A stretch of 64,000 bases of DNA from Cercophora sp. LCS_1 (GCA_036250225.1 JAPZLL010000011.1:62001-126000); one strand, 5' to 3'. Shown: positions 9,066 to 21,475, counted from the first letter of the stretch. Numbers and translations are program-made. Notes: generated from the sequence alone by a model not told the origin.

Positions 9066-11001
9066 CTACACTAGGGTGATTCCGTGCTGAGGAAACAGCT
9101 TTAGCCATTCTATGAATGTACTCGCTGTCGGATTGGCGCTCCGTTGTGGGAAACTGTCGGCGGCACCAACAAACCTCCAATCGACCATCCTGGATCTGCT
9201 TCTAAAGGCCCCAATCCGTTCATGTCTTCCGTCGCGCCGCTCTCTCAGTACCATTCCTTGAACATGCCATGTGCGACCAGGGTCACGATACCCACCCACT
9301 AGGGGCAAGACAAGAACCTGGGAGCCTAGTGGTACGTGTTCGGCCCCAGGCACATCAAACCCATAGTCAGGGTAAACAGTCGGCCGGTCGAGCAGGGGAT
9401 ACCCCGAATCACTTGAGATAGGCAAGCTCATTGAGAGCTCCCCTACTCCCGGGTACCCAATTCCCGGGTATTCCACTTCCAGTGCATATGCCCCTGCCTC
9501 TGGCAAAGACGTACGTCCCGGTATTTGAGGGTCGATGGCGGGTACAAGGAGTGCCCGAAAGACCGGAGACTCGATGGTGATGCATGCTTCTGTTGACTGA
9601 CCTAGCTCGACCGGTCCGACGGCGACGTAATGTATGCCTACTACTTTGTGTTGTGGAAGTAGGAGCAACCCCCAAAGGTATCACCGGATCCCCATGAAAA
9701 TGAAGGAATGCTAGAACCGATCCCTTCCCTCCCGTTGTCTCGGGGCCGCCCGTTGCGTTGCCATGCCAGGTCGGCCAGCAGGCTCGACTCCCAGAGCCCG
9801 GCTAAATATCTGCCGCCGATTCGAGCTGCCTGCACTCGTTTGACGATCCCTGCCAATGCTACCATTCTGTCGGTCTCCTTGGTGAGAAGCATTTTAGAGT
9901 ATTCCTCGACAATCTTGTGCCACTTCCAGTCCCGTGTTGCCTCTGCACCCTCGTCGGCGAGACCGGCTTCAGATATTTTCCGTGTCTCGCAGTGCCAAAA
10001 GACACCCCTGGAGCCGAAGAGCAACCTCCTCCTTGACAGCAGCAATTCCTGGTACACCCAGGCGCGAGCGAACAGCGGCCAGCTGCGAAAATGCCACTGC
10101 CAGTCAGCTTTGCGCTGCCCTCTGGTAGCATATGGATACACCTCTTCGTCGCCATAGCGTCGTGTGGATACTGTCTACAAACCAGACAGCCTCTGCCCTA
10201 GGCTGATGGGATCATCAGAGTAATCTGAGTAACAACCCCCAGAGCTCTAGTGCGCCTTGCAGGCGAAGATGGTCAGCAAGGCGCTCTCGTAGATGTCGGC
10301 CATGAGAGCGGATTGTGTCTGCCAATCTTCTTTGTTGTCTTGAATGATACATAGTGCGTCGATCCAGAGGAAGTCGACCCCCAATCGGCGAGTGGTGTCA
10401 ACGGCGTCTTGGAACGTCTTTGTTAGAGCATCCAAGGGAATGTCGTCCTGGAACTTGTCGATGGTTGTGCGAGTGGTCTTTGTCATTCTCTGGGAGGGGC
10501 CCCAGCAGTGGCTGAGACATATGTATCGGCACGGGCTGCCAACAACTCTTCCTTGAAGCAGGCGGATCTTGTTGCCTCTCAGGTCAAGCAGCCGGCCGGG
10601 GCAGAACGAACGGTCTGCGGCGAGCCCAATCGCAGGTGGTAAGGATCCGACCCGGTTGGGTCGGTGGGATACAGCAAGAACTTACTCTCTCCCTGCCGCC
10701 CCTGCCAGTCATTCATCACAAGTTCACATCGGTCGGCTCGCCAGATCAATTGAAGAGAAGTGGGCGCGCATCCAGCGCTTTCGGGGCCGTTTGTGGTGGC
10801 CAGACGGCGCAAAAATGCCTGGAGCAGCTCGCACCGCTTGCATTCGCGTGGCTCAAATTGGCGCACCAAGGCCTGAAGCGGTGCCGCTTTGCGTCCATCG
10901 ATGTTGGGCATGTTCCAGTTCCAGCGATAGACATCTCCATTGTCGCTCTTGAAAAAATAACACAGCCGACATCGGTACTCGAGTAAATCCTCTAGGCTCA
11001 T
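9066..11001 (-). pseudogene. HET-domain protein gene with two nonsense codons
   Basis: Three exons: 11001-10686, 10614-9685 and 9640-9066. The introns have GTAAGT...GCCGCAG (71 nt) and GTGATA...AAGTAG (44 nt) ends, and the exons sum to exactly 607 codons. HET hallmarks are clear: an N-terminal CRLCY, RLLDLRGNKIRLLQG, YICLSHCWGP, FLWIDALCIIQDN, ALLTIFACKAH, RAWVYQELLLS, DRMVALAGI and SIPSFSWGS. HET proteins drive heterokaryon incompatibility and cell death. Two in-frame TAG codons interrupt exon 2, at 10249-10247 and 10177-10175. Both sit where a glutamine codon would fit, as expected of C-to-T change. No GT or GC donor with the right phase removes both. It is therefore a recent null allele or pseudogene; stop-codon readthrough is an alternative. 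Confidence 0.8.
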
Positions 11002-12191
11002 CGCGGCTTGGGAGGAGGATAGAGGCGGCTGCTGTTGATTGCGTTGGTGGGTTGAGCGAAAATTCCATGTGATGCATGTCGGACGCTGCGACTTAGCAAC
11101 TCCGCGCGCACCAGGGGACTCCCGTTTGTAGCCCAAGTCGGTGGGGTGACAATAGTTTGGTCCACTTGTGCGGAATGGATGCGATATTTGCTGGGTCTGC
11201 GTCCCCTCTGCCACAAGGCCGATATCTCGGAGCACATGTATGATGCTAGCTTTGGAACTCCTGGCCATGCCGCAAACGCTGCGGTTCCTTCGTTCCAAGC
11301 GCTACCGCCCATCCTGGGAAGACACGCCGACAAACACCCCACATTGCCAGACCCCCTATCGCAACCAACACAGCAGGCCATATCCCATTTCCCATCCCAA
11401 ACCTGACCGCTTTCTCGGGAAACATCCGGAAACACCGTCCGACCTAAAAACCGGCGCCGGGTCGGGGGCGTATATGTCAGCCAGTTTGTCGTATAGCTCG
11501 GATGCTGGACATAACGATACAGCCCCATTGTTACAAGCTTCTTCAGCTTTGCAAGTTAGAAAGTAAAGTTCTGTCCTAGTTGTTTAAAGTCCAGGAGCCT
11601 GATTGGGGCTGCGGTGAGAATTGATGTGATGGTGGTGATTGTGTAGGGGTTTCAGGTGAAGAGGATTGGTGAGAGATTTGATCGGTTCGGGCACGAGGCT
11701 CTCGCAGATGTGCGATAAAAGAGAACGAGAAGAGAGGGGAAGAGAGAGAAGGCGGCGACCCCGGGGCGGCGGCGGGCGGTTGCATTGCGCCAGGTTATCG
11801 AGAGGTTGTCGTTTTGGGTGAGAGATATCGCGGGGGGTTGGTGAGGCGGAGTCCAGGCGAGGTGGGTGAAGAGTGCCGAGAGGAGGAGGGCAGTGCTGAG
11901 GGTGATGGTTGATACTGGAGACATTGTGCCGATGAAAGGAAAGCAGAGGGCCCTGAATGGCGACTTCGTTGAGACTGATGATATCTTGATTTCGAGTTGT
12001 GATGGTGCTGCAATTGCATGTGAGTGAAGGTCGGCGGGGTCGTTGACCGGTCACAATCAGCAAACTCGGGATGCGCCATAGCAAAGCAATCACCGAGGAG
12101 GAGCAAGAGTAAGAAATGGATATCCGTCTATTGTAGCAATCTTAACCACATCGCCCACATTTTCCCAACTCGAGTACTCTGCGTCCTGCGC
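11002..12191. other. Intergenic, mostly featureless
   Basis: About 1.2 kb between the HET pseudogene start and the alcohol dehydrogenase stop. Only one weak coding candidate is seen (11652-11924, listed separately). The other frames are low-complexity Pro/Ser/Arg translations. Confidence 0.35.
11652..11924 (-). CDS. Possible small secreted or membrane protein, 90 aa
   Basis: Starts with a good signal-peptide-like leader (MSPVSTITLSTALLLSALFTH) and contains a second hydrophobic stretch (AAFSLFPSLLVLF). The remainder is Pro/Asn/Arg-rich. There is no other support, and the leader could be the first exon of a spliced gene whose downstream exons I cannot place. Confidence 0.2.
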   Translation of the reverse strand: MSPVSTITLSTALLLSALFTHLAWTPPHQPPAISLTQNDNLSITWRNATARRRPGVAAFSLFPSLLVLFYRTSARASCPNRSNLSPILFT

Positions 12192-13317
12192 TTAATCCAT
12201 GGTGATAACAGCCCTGAAGCGGACCTTGTTCGCCATCATCGCCTCTGTAACATTGTTAGCACACCAGTCTGAGGATGGCTCGGGGATGAAAACTCACGGT
12301 AAGCCTCATTGGCCTTCTCAAGGGGAAACTTCTCGATCAAGCAGTCAACCCCCTGGTTCTTGGTGAACTCGATCGCATCCTCCGAGTCCCTAGCATGTCC
12401 AGAAGGCCACACCTGCACCGACAAACCATGCTTCAACATCGCGCCCGCATTGAAAGTGATATCCCCAGGCACACTCAGAATGAGCAGCCTGCCAGCCGGT
12501 CCCAAGCCCTTCAACAGCCCCGGAATGGCCTTGGCATTCGGATTCGTCGTCATCACCAGCGACGCATAGCCCAACTCCCTTAGCGCCTCGCCTCCATCCT
12601 TGACACTCGTATCAACATACTCGTGCGCGCCCAATTGCCTTGCAAACGCCTCCTTGTCGGCGCCCCTGGACAGCGCAATAACCTTGTACCCAAACTTGCG
12701 CGCGTACTGGATCGCGAGATGTCCCAAGCCACCCAACCCCTCGACGGCAACCGTCGCGCCAACAGGCACGTGTTGCTGCCGCAGCGAGTTGAACATGGTT
12801 ACGCCGGCGCAGAGAATGGGGGCGTACTTGGCAGCGTCGACATCCTCGGGAATGCGCACACCGGCTTCGGCGCGGAGCGTGCAGTACTCGGCGTAGCCGC
12901 CATCGCGGGTGACGCCGTTGACGACGCCGTTCTCGCACATCTGAAAGTGTCCCGAGCGGCACGCGATGCAGGTTCCGTCGTGGCCGCCGTGCCAAGGGCC
13001 TCCGATGCGGTCGCCGATGGACCAGTTTGTTACGCCGGGGCCGAGAGCGACGACACGGCCGATGAGTTCGTGGCCGGGGACGATGGGGCTGGGGTTTTGT
13101 TAGTGGTGAGATAACGGTTTGGGTGTGGAATTGACACATACAAGCCATGACCAAGGCCGTTCATTTGGGCGTAGCAATCGGAGTAGCAGACGCCGCAGGC
13201 TTCGACTTTGACGAGGACTTGGTTGGCGGGTGGCTGCTCGAGGGGAACGGTCTCGATGACGAGGGGCTCGCCTTGGACCTTGAAGGCGGCGCGGCGGTAG
13301 GTTGCGGGGAGAGACAT
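12192..13317 (-). CDS. Zinc-dependent alcohol dehydrogenase, 339 aa
   Basis: Three exons: 13317-13142, 13088-12298 and 12244-12192, with two 53-nt introns (GTATGT...CCCCAG and GTGAGT...TTACAG). The protein is a medium-chain dehydrogenase of the ADH/cinnamyl-alcohol type that oxidises alcohols or reduces aldehydes with NAD(P)H. Catalytic zinc ligands lie in ACGVCYSD (about 40-47) and GHE (about 64-66). The Cys cluster of the structural zinc is in GTCIACRSGHFQMC. The Rossmann glycines are VEGLGGLGHLAIQ. Length matches the family (about 340-350). No targeting sequence, so probably cytosolic. Substrate cannot be told from sequence. Confidence 0.92.
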
Positions 13318-16012
13318 GGCGGTGATCGAGTCGTGGTGTTGTCGCTGGCTTGATCGATTGCAGTTGGATGTAGACAGTTGACCTTAGTGTCTCGAGGTGT
13401 TGCGATATTCTGGAGAATGATGAAATCGCAAAGAAGATGGGAAACCGCTCCTTTTATGTCCCAATCACCTTTCTGAGAAGCGATCGCGTTCATGGCGATA
13501 ACGCATGCCTCTCGGGCATTCCGTGGGACGGCATGGCAACGGGCGAGTTGTTAGTGGCCAGCGCGGTTACCGTCGCGGACTTTAGGATCGCCTTGGTTCA
13601 CCCGTCCGACAGGTGTGCCGGAGAACAAGGAGCCGACCATGCAGCAGCTCTCCTGAGTCAGCCAATCGTGGGACGTTCCGGATTTCGGAAGCGAACGCCG
13701 CATTTTGATCGTGATGTGTTTGGCTCGATCGTCGAGAGGGGAAATGCACATTCTTGGATTACTCACTAATTACTGCATGTAGCGCATGAGGGGAAATGGA
13801 AGAATGCCATGTCTCATGACTCGGTTCTGCGACACTGAGGGGAAAGAACAAGCCAGTGTGCTGATGCCTGGACGAATCCTGCTGATTATCGATAAGGTGA
13901 AGGCGCGTTCTTGAGGACCGTTCCATCGGGTTCCCCGCTGTCAGAACTTTACAATGCCCGTAGGGCTTGACACCACTATTGCACATGGGCTTAGCGGGCG
14001 GGTATCGGATTAGCTTCGGAATCATCACCTTAATCCGCGAGCAGCGTAAGGGTGTTGCATTAGAGTTGAGTTGTGGTGCTGCACTAGCAAGATGCTTACT
14101 CACGCCACGCTGACAAAACTTCAGCGAGTTGTTCCCGTTCCGGGCACCCAACTTCGCCAGGCTGCAACGCTGCGAAAGACAGAGCCCTCACAACGGTCAA
14201 CCAAGCTTTGAGAGCGAGTATCAGACGAATGAGGTTTCCAGCGGGGATCTTCCTGCAGCAATAGAGCTGTTTTTTTTTGGTCCTTTGCCACAATGAACTA
14301 GGATAGAGAGATTGTAGTGCAAACAGCGGGTCGGGTCTGAGGCGCAAGTCCGTGATATGGTCGGGGAAAAATTCGCAGTTAAGTATCTCCGTCTGAGAAC
14401 ATTGGATATGATCCGATAGCCCAAAGGTGATCATCGGGGCGGGATCAACCAAGCTGCGAAGGAAAGCTTGGAATAAATCAGATTCTGGGGTAAAAGGGTT
14501 CTCGTCTCCACTGCAAACTGCAACAAGCGCCGCCATAAAAGGAGAGTCAGATAAAGGGATTCTAGCCCTCTTTTTAACGGCAAGACCTGGACCCGTTAGG
14601 CGAAGATGCCTAGATGCCAAGTGCCAGGGACCTATCCGTGGGGACAAGTGACAGCGGAGAGCCCTGACCGTATCGATTCAGTAGCCCAATGATACGCAAA
14701 CGTGCCAGATAGCATAGATAGGTACCTAGGCACGTAGGAACTTTCAGGGGCTTCAACGCAATGGAAACTCGATGCCTTCTTATCGCAGGAACGTGGTGGT
14801 TTGCCACTGCACGGGTCGGTCGGCGATGCAGTGCGGATGCCTTCCGTAGCACCTATCTCCCAGACTTGCCAAGGTCCTGATATCCCTCCAGTAGATCTCT
14901 AGGCAAATACGGCTCTTGTTGCTTTGATCCGTCCCCAACAAGACCGAACTGGAGATCGAGGAAGGGGGAGAGCATGATATATGTAGGGGCGAAGGTACAA
15001 CCAGACCTAATAAAGACAAAAAAACACAATGTGGCCCGGGTTCATATGCAAAGGTCTAAACCACTGGCAAGTCACGGATCCCGGTCAGGTCTCATCCTCC
15101 CCAGGAACCGCCGCCTGCAGTTCTGCTCCGTGCATCACCGTTGAGCACCACCACTGGCGGGAATACGGGCCACTCAGATGTCCCATAAGGCGAATATGGA
15201 ACTCACAAGGCATACTCCGCAAATAACCATTCCAGGATCATTGGGGCCCCACTAACCTTTTCCCACCGCCAACGGAGCCACCGGGTATGCCCTAAGTAAG
15301 CCACCGAGACATCGGAAAGAGACCAATGCCCACACCCACCCAAGACAAGACGCACCAAAATAGGCGCCTCAGTTTTATATCGGGTTCGGCTCCCGCTCGC
15401 CTGCCCCCATCCATCCATCTCCATGTTTCGGCTCCGGCTCACTATATGCAAGCGGATGACACGTCCATTACACATTGTCTCCCTGTGTGTTCACGCACGG
15501 GTCTTCATCCCGGATGACCTCAGCAATCTATGCAGCATGCACTGATCTTGCGTGTGTGTGTGTGTGTGCAAAACAAGCATAATGATCCCGTGCCTCCCAC
15601 ACCCCTCCAAAAACCCTCCAGCAGGGGGAAGAAAAAGCAAGAAACCAAGCCACGTGTGGCGTGTGAAACCCCTTTCAACTCCGTCGATTCCGGGGTTAAG
15701 TTGTCTCCGCAAGCACCGACCCGGAGTTGCAGGAGTTCATCTGATTGGTTGGTATCGGGCCGAGTGGCCCCACACCCTCCGTCACCTCCGGTCCGTTGTT
15801 GACAGGTGCCGGCCGGTGGACTTCCAAGGGCCGAACTCATTCGGAGGGAATGGGAGAAGGGATGGTGTATCGCGTTTAGCCTTGCTTTTTGACAACACTG
15901 ACGTCGCTGAAAATTGGGAGAGAAATTTCGCCGCAGCACAGACAACGATGGTGAATCAATTGATCTATCTGTTCCCCCTTTGCCAGCTCCTGATCCAACG
16001 CCGAAAATGTCC
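13318..16012. other. Long intergenic region (2.7 kb)
   Basis: No gene is supported. A 183-aa minus-strand frame (14647-14096) and overlapping frames at 15520-16131 have no domain, leader or credible splice context. The region holds the promoter of the alcohol dehydrogenase at one end, the 3' end of the transcription factor gene at the other, and a short (TG)n repeat. Confidence 0.35.
15552..15568. repeat. (GT)n microsatellite, 17 nt
   Basis: Uninterrupted GTGTGT... dinucleotide repeat. Confidence 0.9.
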
Positions 16013-18434
16013 CTACAATGATCCCCCATCAGAAGGAAAAGCCCAACTATCGCCAAACGAAAACCCACCGCCTGAAAAACTCTCAAAAGTATTAAAACTG
16101 TCCACCGAAAACGCCACGTCCATCGTCCCACTCAACACCGCCTGCAACCGTGCTTCATCGCCGCCCGTCCCATGATGATACCCTGGACTGCTCTCAACAG
16201 CCATATGCCCGCCACCACCACTCCCGTGACCACTCCACGGCGAATCGACGTCCGATTCGGCACCGATCCCCATTTCTCCCGCCGAGACAACACCACCACC
16301 CAACAAGAAATCCGTTTTCCCAACCAGCTCCCGCACCACCCGCGCCGCTTTCATACCCACGGCGAAATGCCGCCCAAAAATCTCAAACACTTCAACCGCT
16401 ACATCGACCGCCTCGCGTGCGCGGATGCCCGATTCCGTCATGGGATACGCGACGTAGAACCCCACCAGCGTGATGGCCGCGTTCCACTGCCACTGAAAAC
16501 CTTCATGGTGTCCCTTGAGAATGTCCGTCTGCGAAATAGCCTGGTGCGTGATTCGCGTGAGGGTGATAGCGTGGTTGGCGCACGCCTCAGCGCACGCTTG
16601 GACCTCGGGCGCTGATGGGTCTGGCGACGAAGAATGAAACGGGATGAGCGGCCGGTAGAGAATGATGCAGTAGTTGTGGTACACCAATTCCAGGAATACG
16701 CGCTGGCGTTGAAGCCACAGGGGCGAAAACGTCTCGATATCGAGGGGGTTTGGCGTCGTCGTGTGGACGGAGAAGGGGGGTCCGTTGGACGGGGAGCGTT
16801 TACATGTTAACGCGGCCGGTACCGCGCGGGTCCATGAGTGCAGTGGGGCGAGAAGGGTTCGGAGCGTTGAGGCGAGGGATTCGAGGAGTACCGGCGAGGT
16901 GTATATGTCGTTGATTTGGGACGTTGTGAGGAGGCGGTAGAACGAGTGCCAGAACGAGATGTAGATGTTGCGCATGGTGAGGATGAGCTTGGTGGTTTCG
17001 CGCGTGTATGTCAGCCAGGTTACGTTGCCGACGCTGAGCACGGGTGTGCCGGATTGCAAGGCCAGTTGGTGGTCGTCCGAGGGGAGGGTGCAGGTGATAT
17101 CGGCCATTGGGGCAGACCAGGGGCGGCCGAGCTTGATGCAGGTTTTTGCTTCCATGATCCAGAGGGACCACCAGATGCGTTTGCGGAGCTCGCGCTCGGG
17201 TCGGGGTAGTTCGGTGGGGGGCTCGAGGTGCAGGCCGAGGATGTGGGCGGTGCGGACCGCCAGGGCGATCATGCCGTGCGCCATATTTTGGTACGAGGCT
17301 GAACAGAGGTAGTAGACGGAGAAAATGTGGCACTGCAACGTTGATAGAGTGGGACACTCGAGTTCGGCGAGAAGGAGAGATTGGCAGCGCTGGTAGTGGA
17401 ACCGTCCGGCCGTATACGTATCTTTGACAGGGCACGAAGACTTGCCGTGTCGGAGAGGCGTGGTGGTGTCATACTGGATGCACAGAGCGAGGATGATATC
17501 GACCAGCGCTGAGGGTTTTCGAGCCTTGGAGTTGTCTGTCCAGAGGGATCGGTACAGCTCGCGGAAGCTGCCTTCGTCGATAATCTGGAGGAAGCTGTGG
17601 TACGATTGCCAAAAGAAGCCCAGGAAGTATTCCTCCTGAAGCGGGCTCAGGCAACTTTCGCTGCCAACTTCAGCGTCGAAATCGATTGGTGGTTCGTCTG
17701 AGCGTGCTTCAGGCCTCGTAATAGCAAACAGCTGGTTCGGGGCTCCCCAGTGGATTGCATCGACGGGTGTTTGCGTGTGTGTGTGGTGCAGGAACTTGGA
17801 GAGCTGACAGTTCATGCGGTTGATAAAGAAGAACAGTGACGACGGCCCGAACCACTGCCGGACGTGGCCTTGGCCGGTGTAGAAGCCGATTCCTCGGGCG
17901 GCAGAACCACGCTGGTCCTCTCGCCAGAACTCGTCCTCGCTCAAGGATGGCACATCCACAAGCGGAACGAGACGCGTCGAGGAGTTCTCGGACGATGCCT
18001 GTGAGTAGTCCTGGCTTGATGCCGCGCTTGAGGGTGGGGGTGCCTGCTCGCGCCTGGCGATTTCTTGCTCCAGGTCTTGGACTCGCTTACGGAGACGCTC
18101 AATTTCGCTGTCTCTCTCCGTTAGGACTGCGGGAGAAGACCCAGTGGTGTCAGACTAACCGAAATGCATGAGGCAAATTCCGAATCTCGTTGGCGCCCGT
18201 GGTACTGCACTGGGCGCCCCTGCTTCTGCAGTTGTGACAAGGCTGCTCCGTGTCACACTTGACCCGGTGAACGCGACACCAATCGCACGCCCGGCTGACC
18301 TGGGCACGTTTTGGACGCGCGAGCAGTGGTGCCGTCCCTGGTGAACTTCTGCTGCTGGTGTTTGGGCGGATGGCCTTGGGCGCAGCCTTGTTGGACCCGA
18401 CCGACGAGGGCGGCGAGACCGACGCCGTCGACAT
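16013..18434 (-). CDS. Zn(II)2Cys6 transcription factor with fungal-specific TF domain, 789 aa
   Basis: Two exons: 18434-18160 and 18107-16013. The 52-nt intron runs GTTAGT...CTAAC...GACAG, with a perfect branch site. The binuclear zinc cluster is canonical (Cys 50, 53, 60, 66, 69, 76 in CDWCRVHRVKC and CHNCRSRGAQC). A short coiled-coil dimerisation element follows (IERLRKRVQDLEQEI). The central region matches the fungal_trans regulatory domain (FGPSSLFFFINRM, CHIFSVYYLCSASYQNMAHGMIALAVRTAHILGLH, ERELRKRIWWSLW). The arrangement resembles sugar- or cell-wall-responsive regulators of the XlnR/Ara1 type, but I cannot assign the orthologue. It would act in the nucleus on CGG-type sites. No pathway genes adjoin it closely. 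Confidence 0.9.
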
Positions 18435-19523
18435 GGTGTGTTGCGATCGAGGTGGTCTCCAGGATATGTCTTGGACGGTGGTAACCTCGGCGACTGGGTG
18501 TGTAAGGTACTGAATGCGAGGGGTCCAATATCAAAAAGGACGGAGTCCAGGAGAGAGTTATCATGAAAGTCGGCTGTTAGGTAGAGACATGATCGGTAAG
18601 CGCGCGTCCCTAGGATAGATGTGGGGGTGCTTGTAGGGTTCCCTTCAGTGCACCCAATGCAGTGGTTTTGTCCGGCTTATGGGCTTGCCATTGACGGCCG
18701 CTACTGCCGGGTTCTAAACTTGGCGCATCCAGATCGGCTCACCACCAATGGCAGTCCCTTGCAAAAGCCTCAGTTGCACCGTCTGCCTGGAACCTAACGT
18801 GGTTTCGACTCTCGGCGGAAATATTGACAGGTCATATCTGCAGTCCCTTACACCCTGCAGCAGAATTGGCGAAAAAAAGCCTGTCGTTGAGGTCTTTTTG
18901 TTGACGAGAAAAGGATGTCCCTTTGTAGTGCGCCCTGCCTTCACTGATCGCGGGGTTAAGACGCCGATATCAGCGGCGCTACGGGGCGCAATCCTCAGAA
19001 CACGGAAGGGCCAGGAACGGGAACCGAACACGCGCGCATGTCAAATGCAACATCGTCTCGGGAGCCTTATCCTGCGAAAGCGGTGAACAAGAGGAAAGAA
19101 GTCGAGTCTGGCGACGTTGCAGGGTTGCTATTCCTGATGTCAAATTTGAACATTGCGTCCGCTGCAGTCCGCCTTTGTCCGCTGCGGTCCATATTGCCCT
19201 AATAAGAAGTGAGGTTGAGTCGTGGCGCGCTGTCAGAGCCCCGAAAGGGCATGTTCGGTGACGTTAGCCGCCCCTCGGACTCAGCGTCGGACTTGGGCGG
19301 CTCAGGGCGGACATAGCGGAACCGGTACCTCATTGACTCACAAGCGCAACAACCACCTTCTTAAAAGGTGAGCAAGACTCATGAGAAACCGGAATCGAAC
19401 GGACGAGCAACGAAAATGTGTCGGGGCACTTGAAGGATACTTAACGGAGGCCTTGGGCAGGGACGATGGAGGCTCCTCAAGCCCCAGCAGAGCGACTGAA
19501 GAGAGCCAATTGCAACCGCAAAA
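18435..19523. other. Intergenic, divergent promoter region
   Basis: About 1.1 kb between divergently transcribed transcription factor and GST genes. The interval around 19130-19330 has short direct and inverted motifs (TCCGCTGC repeated, GGACT/AGTCC) but no clear gene. Confidence 0.35.
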
Positions 19524-20186
19524 ATGGTCTTGACGATCCACCATCTCCATGTCTCTCAGTCGGAGCGTGTCGTCTGGCTTTGTGAGGAGCTCGCCATCCC
19601 ATACGAGCTCAAGACGTACACTCGCGCGCCGTTGCTTGCCCCTCCAGAATACAAGGCTCTCCACCCCGCCGGTACCTCGCCCGTGATCCAGGATTCAGAC
19701 GGCGACCTGACGCTGGCCGAGTCTTCGGCTTGCATCGAGTATATCGCACGCAAAGTGGGCGGCGGCAGATTGTTCCTGGAACCTGACAACCCCGCATACG
19801 CAGACTTTCTCTATTGGTTCCACTGGGCCAACGGAACGATGCAGCCTACCTTGGCACGAACAATGGTTCTCAAAGCGGCTGGTCTCGATGTAGACCACCC
19901 TCTCTCGACGTTGACGGACGACCGAATCGCAAGGTCGCTTGGCATGTTGGAGAAGCGATTGAGGGACAACGAGTGGTTGGCGGGAAGCCAGTTCACGGCG
20001 GCCGACATCATGGCCGTCTTTTCGCTGACGACGTTCCGGTACTACACCTCGTTCAGTCTGAAAGGTTATGATGGGATTCTTGGCTATCTCGAGAGGGTGG
20101 GCATGAGGGGCGCTTATAGGAGGGCTATGGAAAAGTGCGACCCGCACATGGCGTTGGCCCTGGGGGCGGAACCACCCAAGGTATAA
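19524..20186 (+). CDS. Glutathione S-transferase, 220 aa
   Basis: Intronless. The N-terminal thioredoxin fold is clear: MVLTIHHLHVSQSERVVWLC, EELAIPYELKTY, the cis-Pro loop GTSPVI and the glutathione-binding LAESSACIEYI. An all-helical C-terminal domain follows, with the conserved N-capping segment (FTAADIM). Length matches cytosolic fungal GSTs. It would conjugate glutathione to electrophiles or act as a peroxidase. The Ser in SQSERV is the likely catalytic residue by analogy. Start context aaaATGgtc is good. Confidence 0.93.
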   Translation: MVLTIHHLHVSQSERVVWLCEELAIPYELKTYTRAPLLAPPEYKALHPAGTSPVIQDSDGDLTLAESSACIEYIARKVGGGRLFLEPDNPAYADFLYWFHWANGTMQPTLARTMVLKAAGLDVDHPLSTLTDDRIARSLGMLEKRLRDNEWLAGSQFTAADIMAVFSLTTFRYYTSFSLKGYDGILGYLERVGMRGAYRRAMEKCDPHMALALGAEPPKV

Positions 20187-20708
20187 GCGGGATAAGCGCG
20201 TTGGTGTTGTACTTGATGGTCGTCAGGTTGATGAGTGAGCGGTGTCGGCCAAATGTTTGGCCATGTTGTGGCGCTTGATGCAATGGGCTAACCCACAGCA
20301 GAGCAGCTCGAAGAATGGGGGTAATTGCTGTACAAAGCCCGAAGGGATGTGAGTAGCTCCGCTCGATAGGAAACAATTGAACCCAGCTCAATGCGGCATC
20401 AAGTTTCGAGGCGCGCCGAAGGGTGGCACGCACCAGTTTGAACTCCGATTCGACGGCCCGGGAGCGTCTCTCCCGAAACAAGGTGAGCTCGGTGACAAAA
20501 TCTCTTGGCGGGGTAGGTCTCGTGAAGATGACATAATCCGCCAAGACCACAAGTCCACCGATCCCAGTCACGTGAAGCTCCTTTGCCGAAACATCAGATC
20601 ATTGCTTCAAGCTTCATTTTGAGCATCGTCAAACCGCGCACCCACCACAATTGAAGCCGCCCTCGACTCCACGCTCGTCCCCAGACCTGCACAACAACAT
20701 CCACCGAA
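20187..20708. other. Intergenic
   Basis: About 520 bp between tandem plus-strand genes. It holds the GST 3' end and the promoter of the COX subunit gene. No other feature is seen. Confidence 0.4.
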
Positions 20709-21173
20709 ATGGCTGTCGCTCCCATTACTGGTGTACGTACCGCGATCCGCGATTGAGTCGCTCAATGGCTGCCAATTCGAGCCTGCGACCACTGCCGAAA
20801 GCTGGACACCGAAGCTGACCTTGCTAGATGCTCCGCCGGGGCCTCATCCTCGACCTCGGAATTGCTCTCGGTAAGCGACTTATATCCTGCTTCGTTCTTT
20901 AGCAGCTTTAGGACACAATTTCTTCGCTCCCCACCGGTCCTCGAGACGAATCGGCAAGCTAACAGTGATCGGCAGGATCCGGGTTCGTCCTCGGCAACGC
21001 TTTCTGGTATGCCACGTCATAACCCCCGACTTTGAACGAGAATTCTCGAGTCTACGATCCCGAGAACGAATCTAACGATGTCCAGGTACGGCTACCACGT
21101 TCCCCGCACCAACAAGCGCGACGATTTCTACCGCAAGCTCGAGGAGGAGCGCGCTGCGAAGACGGCTGCTTAA
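20709..21173 (+). CDS. COX9: Cytochrome c oxidase subunit VIIa, 61 aa
   Basis: Four small exons: 20709-20732, 20828-20870, 20976-21006 and 21086-21173, all with GT-AG introns and branch sites such as GCTAACAG. The spliced product begins MAVAPITGMLRRGLILDL, has one membrane helix (IALGSGFVLGNAFWYGYH) and ends with a charged matrix/intermembrane tail rich in Lys/Glu. This matches fungal COX VIIa (Cox9), a single-pass inner-membrane subunit of complex IV. More than half of the locus is intron, and the gene is easily missed by ORF scanning. Confidence 0.9.
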
Positions 21174-21475
21174 ACAAAATATCATGAGGCGATGAAGAGC
21201 GGGGAAGACAGACGTACATAGGTGGAGAGTGCATGGCGCTGGGAAGGAGAAGGCGGCTTGTATTCATTTACGGATAGACGGGGACGGCAATTGAGTCACG
21301 AGGTCTCGACCGCTTGTTCTACTTTCGTGATCCAGATACGGGGAAGAGCTGGACGTGCATCCGGATAGAGTCAGGTCAAATACCACATCCCTTTTGTCAA
21401 ACGAACCCGGGCCTCCCGAGGGATGATGGAATTTGTGGCACGGCAAATGACGAAGTCCGGGACAAGAGGAAATGC
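21174..21475. other. Convergent intergenic spacer
   Basis: 302 bp between the stops of the COX subunit gene and the Som1 gene, which converge. No further feature is seen. Confidence 0.5.

Noticed and set aside
10177..10249. An intron removing both stops of the HET gene at 9066-11001
   Set aside because: No GT donor precedes the first TAG within 80 nt; a GC donor (GCAAGG) exists, but the acceptor in the right phase leaves the second TAG.
14096..14647. 183-aa minus-strand open frame
   Set aside because: Contains no recognisable motif, and its start has no upstream signal; kept only as part of the intergenic description.
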